This document shows, piece after piece, positions 60,943 to 64,000 of a DNA stretch of 64,000 bases (its first letter is position 1; each line of letters opens with the position of its first letter). The DNA comes from Chloroflexota bacterium (GTDB taxonomy: Bacteria; Chloroflexota; Dehalococcoidia; Lucifugimonadales; JACPQL01). The position numbers were made by a program, and so were the translations under genes. The notes under the pieces were generated by a model. The model ran no database searches. It was not told the DNA's origin and worked only from the letters and a program-made list of their open reading frames with translations. Where the stretch lies: assembly GCA_016190445.1 (NCBI GenBank), contig JACPQL010000051.1:102505-166504 (forward strand), in the 5' to 3' direction.

Positions 60943-61668
60943 CTAGGCGAACAGCCCCCCAACGATCCCTATCTGGTACATGAGCACGAGACCAAATAGG
61001 ATGCTGAGACAGCCCGTGGCGAGTTGGATGCGACTGTTCATGCCAGGGAAACGCCCTGCCGACAGCACAAAGGGCAGCCCGATGAGGATGGTCAGCACAC
61101 CCATGCTGGCCACGGAGCCAAGACCGAAGAGGACGATATACAGCAAGCCAGCCAGGGGCGTCTTGATGGTGGTGAGCACCAGAAGCATCAGGGCCGCGCT
61201 TCCCGCGAGCCCGTGAACGGTCCCCACCAGGTACGACTTGCCCCGGACAAAGGGCCGCCCCACAGAGACACGATGATGGGTCTCCACATGGGCCACGCTA
61301 TCGCCGTGGGAGTGGAAATGGCGGTGCGGCTCCTCAATGTGGGCGTGGGCGTGCACGTGGACCCGCCGCGAACGGTACCGCAGCAACACCTGGATGCCCA
61401 GCAACACCAGCACAATGCCTACACTGAACTCGAAGAACAGGGCCAGGCGCTCCGGTATGGCCAGCCGGAGGCCAATGATGAACAGCCCCATGATCAAGAG
61501 GGTGGTGGTGTGCCCCAGCCCCCAGGAGGTCCCCACCCAGAAAGCACGGAGCGGATTGCGGGTGTCGCTCACGATGGTGGACACCGCCACCACGTGGTCG
61601 GGGTCCAGGGCATGTCGCATACCCAGCAGCAGGCCGAGAACGAGCGCCGCAATCAGTGTTTGCTCCAT
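60943..61668 (-). CDS. Nickel/cobalt transporter (NiCoT/UreH-type)
   Basis: The 241 residues form about six spans. The first includes the NiCoT signature GMRHALDPDHVVAV (HX4DH), needed for metal recognition; helix 2 has FWVGTSWGLGHTTTLLIMG. A cytosolic His-rich loop (HVHAHAHIEEPHRHFHSHGD) likely binds metal. KSYLVGTVHGLAGSAALMLL and GLGSVASMGVLT match the later conserved segments. ATG 61668 with AGGAAG. One base separates it from the Fur-type regulator gene upstream, implying shared regulation. Confidence 0.9.
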   Translation of the reverse strand: MEQTLIAALVLGLLLGMRHALDPDHVVAVSTIVSDTRNPLRAFWVGTSWGLGHTTTLLIMGLFIIGLRLAIPERLALFFEFSVGIVLVLLGIQVLLRYRSRRVHVHAHAHIEEPHRHFHSHGDSVAHVETHHRVSVGRPFVRGKSYLVGTVHGLAGSAALMLLVLTTIKTPLAGLLYIVLFGLGSVASMGVLTILIGLPFVLSAGRFPGMNSRIQLATGCLSILFGLVLMYQIGIVGGLFA

Positions 61669-61669
61669 G

Positions 61670-62131
61670 CTACTTCCTTTCTGTGGAGATTGCCGCTGCC
61701 GGGGAGACTCTCTTGCCGCCGCAGGAGGCGCACCTGCCCGCGACGGCAAAGTGGTCCAGGTCCGGCTCGAAGCCGAAGTCGCGGACAAGGGTAGCCCTGA
61801 ACTCCTCCAGATACGATGGGCTCAGGTCGAAGGCTCCTCCGCACTCCCGGCACACCATGTGATGGTGACGCCCTGACGCGCTCAACTCGTACCGGCTGGC
61901 GCCACCCGCCTGTATCTCCGTCACCAGCCCCAGCTCCTTGAGGAGGTGGATGGTCCGGTAGACGGTGGCCTGGTCCATGTACGGATAGACCGCCTTCACC
62001 CGGCTCTGGATCTCTTCCACACCCACATGCGCTGGCTGCTCGGCGATGACCGAGAGCACCATCACCCTCTGGGGGGTCAGGCGGTGCCCCGTCCGCTTCA
62101 ACGCCTCAATTGCCGCCCCATGTCTGGTCAT
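61670..62131 (-). CDS. Fur-family metalloregulator, Nur candidate
   Basis: The 153 residues have the Fur winged helix (LTPQRVMVLSVIAEQPAHVGVEEIQSRV, DQATVYRTIHLLKELGLV) and the metal-binding half: RHHHMVCRECGGAFDL and GRCASCGG supply the two CxxC of the structural zinc site and a His cluster. Co-transcription with a Ni/Co transporter and a TTGCAA palindrome upstream point to a nickel-sensing (Nur-like) role, though Zur or PerR cannot be excluded from sequence. ATG 62131 is preferred over TTG 62149. Confidence 0.9.
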   Translation of the reverse strand: MTRHGAAIEALKRTGHRLTPQRVMVLSVIAEQPAHVGVEEIQSRVKAVYPYMDQATVYRTIHLLKELGLVTEIQAGGASRYELSASGRHHHMVCRECGGAFDLSPSYLEEFRATLVRDFGFEPDLDHFAVAGRCASCGGKRVSPAAAISTERK

Positions 62132-62164
62132 GTACCCGCTTGTCCCCAAGAATAGCGATTCAAT

Positions 62165-62196
62165 CTGTAGGTCGGGTTGGGAAACCCGACCTACAG
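62165..62196. repeat. Perfect 14-base palindrome in the fur leader
   Basis: CTGTAGGTCGGGTT and AACCCGACCTACAG enclose GGGA. A smaller palindrome CCCGACCTGTCGGG follows at 62212-62225. They lie between the operator and the fur start and resemble widespread intergenic repeats. Confidence 0.8.
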
Positions 62197-62256
62197 CGCG
62201 GGCAGGTTCGTCCCGACCTGTCGGGATGCCCTACAAGGGTCAATCGCTATTTTCGG

Positions 62257-62280
62257 GTTGTTGCAAGCGTTTGCAATAAC
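62257..62280 (-). promoter_or_regulatory. Nur/Fur-type operator palindrome
   Basis: GTTGTTGCAAGC pairs with GTTTGCAATAAC as a 24-base near-palindrome (ten of twelve positions), with two TTGCAA cores four bases apart. It directly follows the promoter at 62281-62308 and thus overlaps the transcription start. The TTGCAA-N-TTGCAA layout is like the Nur box of Streptomyces, which has five bases between the half-sites. Confidence 0.7.
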
Positions 62281-62308
62281 AGTATGCCGCACCAGCGGGC
62301 GCTGTCAA
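62281..62308 (-). promoter_or_regulatory. Promoter of the fur-nickel transporter operon
   Basis: On the minus strand TTGACA (62308-62303), 16-base spacer, CATACT (62286-62281). The operator palindrome starts at the next base, ideal for repression. Confidence 0.7.
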
Positions 62309-62425
62309 GTGCCAGAGGGAGTCTTTTGCGAGAAACGGGGACGAAACTGTCTCAAAACCCGACGGCTTGCCGGTGACCGCCCCACCCGCCGTGATCTTCG
62401 TCCTTCTCCGGAATCTGTTAGTGTC

Positions 62426-62644
62426 CTAATTTGGCGGGGTCGGTGGCTTGCCAGGCCACTTACCAATGGGCATCCATTGCAGCGACCCTAGCTGCACGCG
62501 CCAGAATCGTTGGCACTCTCGGCAGTAAAGATACACGCTCCTGAAACTGGTGCTGTGAACGTAGGGCTTATGTTCCTTAGAAACGCACTCATGGTACAGG
62601 TCGGTATATGCGGCGCGTCGCCAGCCACCAGGGGTCATGCTCAT
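62426..62644 (-). CDS. Small hypothetical protein with one CxxC
   Basis: A 72-residue frame from ATG 62644 (or 62638) contains YTDLYHECVSKEHKPYVHS and YLYCRECQRFWRVQLGSLQW and ends WPGKPPTPPN. The Cys-rich, aromatic composition is protein-like and unlike the spurious frame extending upstream through nadC. No family recognised. It follows nadC by 35 bases on the same strand. Confidence 0.45.
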   Translation of the reverse strand: MSMTPGGWRRAAYTDLYHECVSKEHKPYVHSTSFRSVYLYCRECQRFWRVQLGSLQWMPIGKWPGKPPTPPN

Positions 62645-62679
62645 GGCCGCTCTCGCTGCTCTTGGATGGTAGCCGCCCC

Positions 62680-63531
62680 TCAGCCCTCCAGGTCCAGGCT
62701 GATGTCCAGGGCCCGCACCGAGTGGGTGAGAGCGCCCACCGATATGAGGTCCACGCCGGTCTCGGCCACGGCCCGCACCGTCTCCAACCTTACGCCACCG
62801 GAGGCCTCGGTGATGGCCCGGCCACGGCACATCTCCGCAGCCTGGCGCATCTCGGCCAGGCCCATGTTGTCCAGAAGCAGGATGTGGGCGCCAGCCTCCA
62901 GCGCCTCCTGCACCTGGTCCAGGCTCTCCACCTCCACCTCTACCTTCAGCGTGTGGGGGGCGTTCTGTATCGCCCTCTCCACCGCCTGGCGCAGGGACAA
63001 CCCTGCGGCGGCAAGGGCCGCCAGGTGGTTGTCCTTCACCAGGATGCCGTCGGCCAGATTGAGGCGGTGGTTGTGGCCGCCGCCCATGCGGACGGCGTAC
63101 TTGTCCAGGTGGCGGAAGCCGGGCAACGTCTTGCGAGTGTCCACAATCCGCGCTCGCAAGCCGTGCACCGCCATCACGTAGCGGGCCGTCTCCGTGGCTA
63201 TGCCGCTGAGGCGCTGGAGAAAGTTGAGGGCGGTGCGCTCGGCGCGGAGTATGCCGTCCAGCCGCCCCCTGACCGTGGCCAGGGAGTCTCCAGGATGAAT
63301 AGTGGCGCCGTCGGCGAGCAGGGCGTGGCACGAGAGGTTGGGGTCCACGCAGCGGAACACCTCCAGGCACACCTCAATGCCCGCCAGGACGCCCTCCGCC
63401 TTGGACTTGATGGTGGCACTGCCTTGGACCGATGGAGGGACCAGGGCGGCCGTGGTGACATCGGCGATGGCCTGGTCCTCGGCCAGGGCCCGCTGGATGA
63501 GGTCACGGGTCTCCAGGCTGGTGTGCAGCAC
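62680..63531 (-). CDS. nadC: Quinolinate phosphoribosyltransferase (nicotinate-nucleotide pyrophosphorylase)
   Basis: NadC makes nicotinate mononucleotide from quinolinate and PRPP in NAD synthesis. The 283 residues have AEDQAIADVTTAALVP, AERTALNFLQRLSGIAT, the active-site stretch DTRKTLPGFRHLDKYAVRMGGGHNHRLNLADGILVKDNHL and the phosphate-binding ITEASGGV and DLISVGALTHS. GTG 63531 lies five bases after the preceding stop. No nadA or nadB is in the window. Confidence 0.96.
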   Translation of the reverse strand: MLHTSLETRDLIQRALAEDQAIADVTTAALVPPSVQGSATIKSKAEGVLAGIEVCLEVFRCVDPNLSCHALLADGATIHPGDSLATVRGRLDGILRAERTALNFLQRLSGIATETARYVMAVHGLRARIVDTRKTLPGFRHLDKYAVRMGGGHNHRLNLADGILVKDNHLAALAAAGLSLRQAVERAIQNAPHTLKVEVEVESLDQVQEALEAGAHILLLDNMGLAEMRQAAEMCRGRAITEASGGVRLETVRAVAETGVDLISVGALTHSVRALDISLDLEG

Positions 63532-63536
63532 CGGAG

Positions 63537-64000
63537 TCAGCCTCCATCGCCATAGCGCCGGATCACCTCTTTGAGGGTGTTGGGCATGTAGATCCAGGGC
63601 TCGCTGGCGCCGGCGAAGAAGCCACTAATATCGGCCCGCTTCATGTAGAACCTGGCCTCTTCAAAATACGGGATTGTGAGCCTTCTGACCAGCTCAGCCC
63701 ACTCCCTCAGGTCCTTCACCCTTGGCCCGCCGTACTCCTTTTCGCGGTAAGGCCCGCCATCTACGAACACGAGGAGTTGAGGCATCGCCTTCTCACCCAC
63801 GAACTCTGACAGGTATATATCGAGGGCACGCCTGCCACTGGGAGGGTTATCGTAGTGATAGCAACGGCCTCGCGGCTTCCTGGGCGAGTACGGGGCATAG
63901 TGCACAATCTTGAACCCCTCTTGCCTGAACCCATCGGAGGGGTCTGCCAACCACTCGATCCACCCTTGCTCAGGGCGCTCGATGACCTCCCCGCAGAAGT
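63537..64000 (-). CDS. Hypothetical protein, 5' end beyond window edge
   Basis: The minus-strand frame is open from the window edge to the stop at 63537 (over 150 codons). The visible part begins with FCGEVIERPEQGWIEWL, which looks like half of a zinc finger, followed by GFKIVHYAPYSPR, RALDIYLSEFVGEKAMPQLLVFVDGGPY and EVIRRYGDGG. TTG 63950 could be read as a start but the upstream frame continues with protein-like sequence, so the gene is cut. No family recognised. nadC begins five bases after its stop. Confidence 0.6.
   Translation of the reverse strand, partial: FCGEVIERPEQGWIEWLADPSDGFRQEGFKIVHYAPYSPRKPRGRCYHYDNPPSGRRALDIYLSEFVGEKAMPQLLVFVDGGPYREKEYGGPRVKDLREWAELVRRLTIPYFEEARFYMKRADISGFFAGASEPWIYMPNTLKEVIRRYGDGG

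Noticed and set aside
62645-63370. Long minus-strand frame overlapping nadC
   Set aside because: Its Gly/Arg/Pro-rich translation is a shadow of nadC in another frame; only the part below 62644 looks like real protein.

Overview
The window is GC-rich bacterial chromosome, most likely from a Chloroflexota (Dehalococcoidia-like) genome. This is inferred from gene content (DUF5679, DUF1461/TIGR01906 and DUF3052 proteins, a fused AhbA/AhbB, a short EF-Ts) and from dispersed palindromic repeats; no rRNA or other phylogenetic marker was run. No rRNA, tRNA, CRISPR array or phage module was seen.

Layout. 1-2120: two tandem cupredoxin/multicopper-oxidase genes, one cut by the window edge. 2121-2930: only repeat debris. 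2931-8774: acetyl-CoA synthetase, hisA-hisH, a GIY-YIG protein, a nuclease-like gene broken by a small transposable element, a cobalamin adenosyltransferase and tenA. 8858-11195: an orphan gene and a frameshifted IS1182-type element. 11352-13990: a NYN-LOTUS protein and fabG-plsX. 14099-16614: a membrane protein, CapA, and a DsbA/FrnE-type oxidoreductase whose first active-site Cys codon is UGA. 16935-20384: a glycyl radical enzyme with an in-frame TGA, divergent from its radical-SAM activase. 20467-25495: TPP enzyme, SppA, MazG and small proteins. 25516-27691: DUF3052, siroheme decarboxylase and a ChdC-like protein. 27708-31625: aldo-keto reductase, ruvC-ruvA, yebC, PHP phosphatase, DUF5679. 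31820-38771: the truB-rbfA-infB-rnpM-nusA operon (transcribed right to left) preceded by proS. 38785-43015: a pentapeptide-repeat ion channel and a histidine kinase/response regulator pair. 43181-48923: diheme cytochrome c, polytopic membrane proteins and a hydrolase. 49029-58260: acyl-CoA dehydrogenase and the translation/isoprenoid/envelope block rpsB-tsf-pyrH-frr-uppS-cdsA-dxr-rseP-ispG. 58488-64000: amidase, a CIRCE-controlled zinc-ribbon gene with dtd, a Fur-type regulator with a Ni/Co transporter, nadC, and a cut gene.

The strongest second-look items are: (1) the probable selenocysteine DsbA-like protein at 15970-16614, which has a strong Shine-Dalgarno, UGA exactly at the CPWC cysteine and a plausible bacterial SECIS hairpin; (2) a CTAG-targeting miniature element whose removal in silico restores a broken nuclease-like gene in frame; (3) a Nur-like palindrome and promoter in front of fur-nickel transporter; (4) a CIRCE heat-shock operator in front of an FmdB-type gene and dtd; (5) a glycyl radical enzyme lacking the usual Glu after its catalytic Cys and interrupted by TGA; (6) a possible hybrid haem route (siroheme decarboxylase next to a ChdC-type protein); and (7) a terminator-like hairpin in the nusA leader.

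Several genes carry single-base lesions (ChdC-like C-terminus, transposase, glycyl radical enzyme), so either assembly errors or real decay must be kept in mind.
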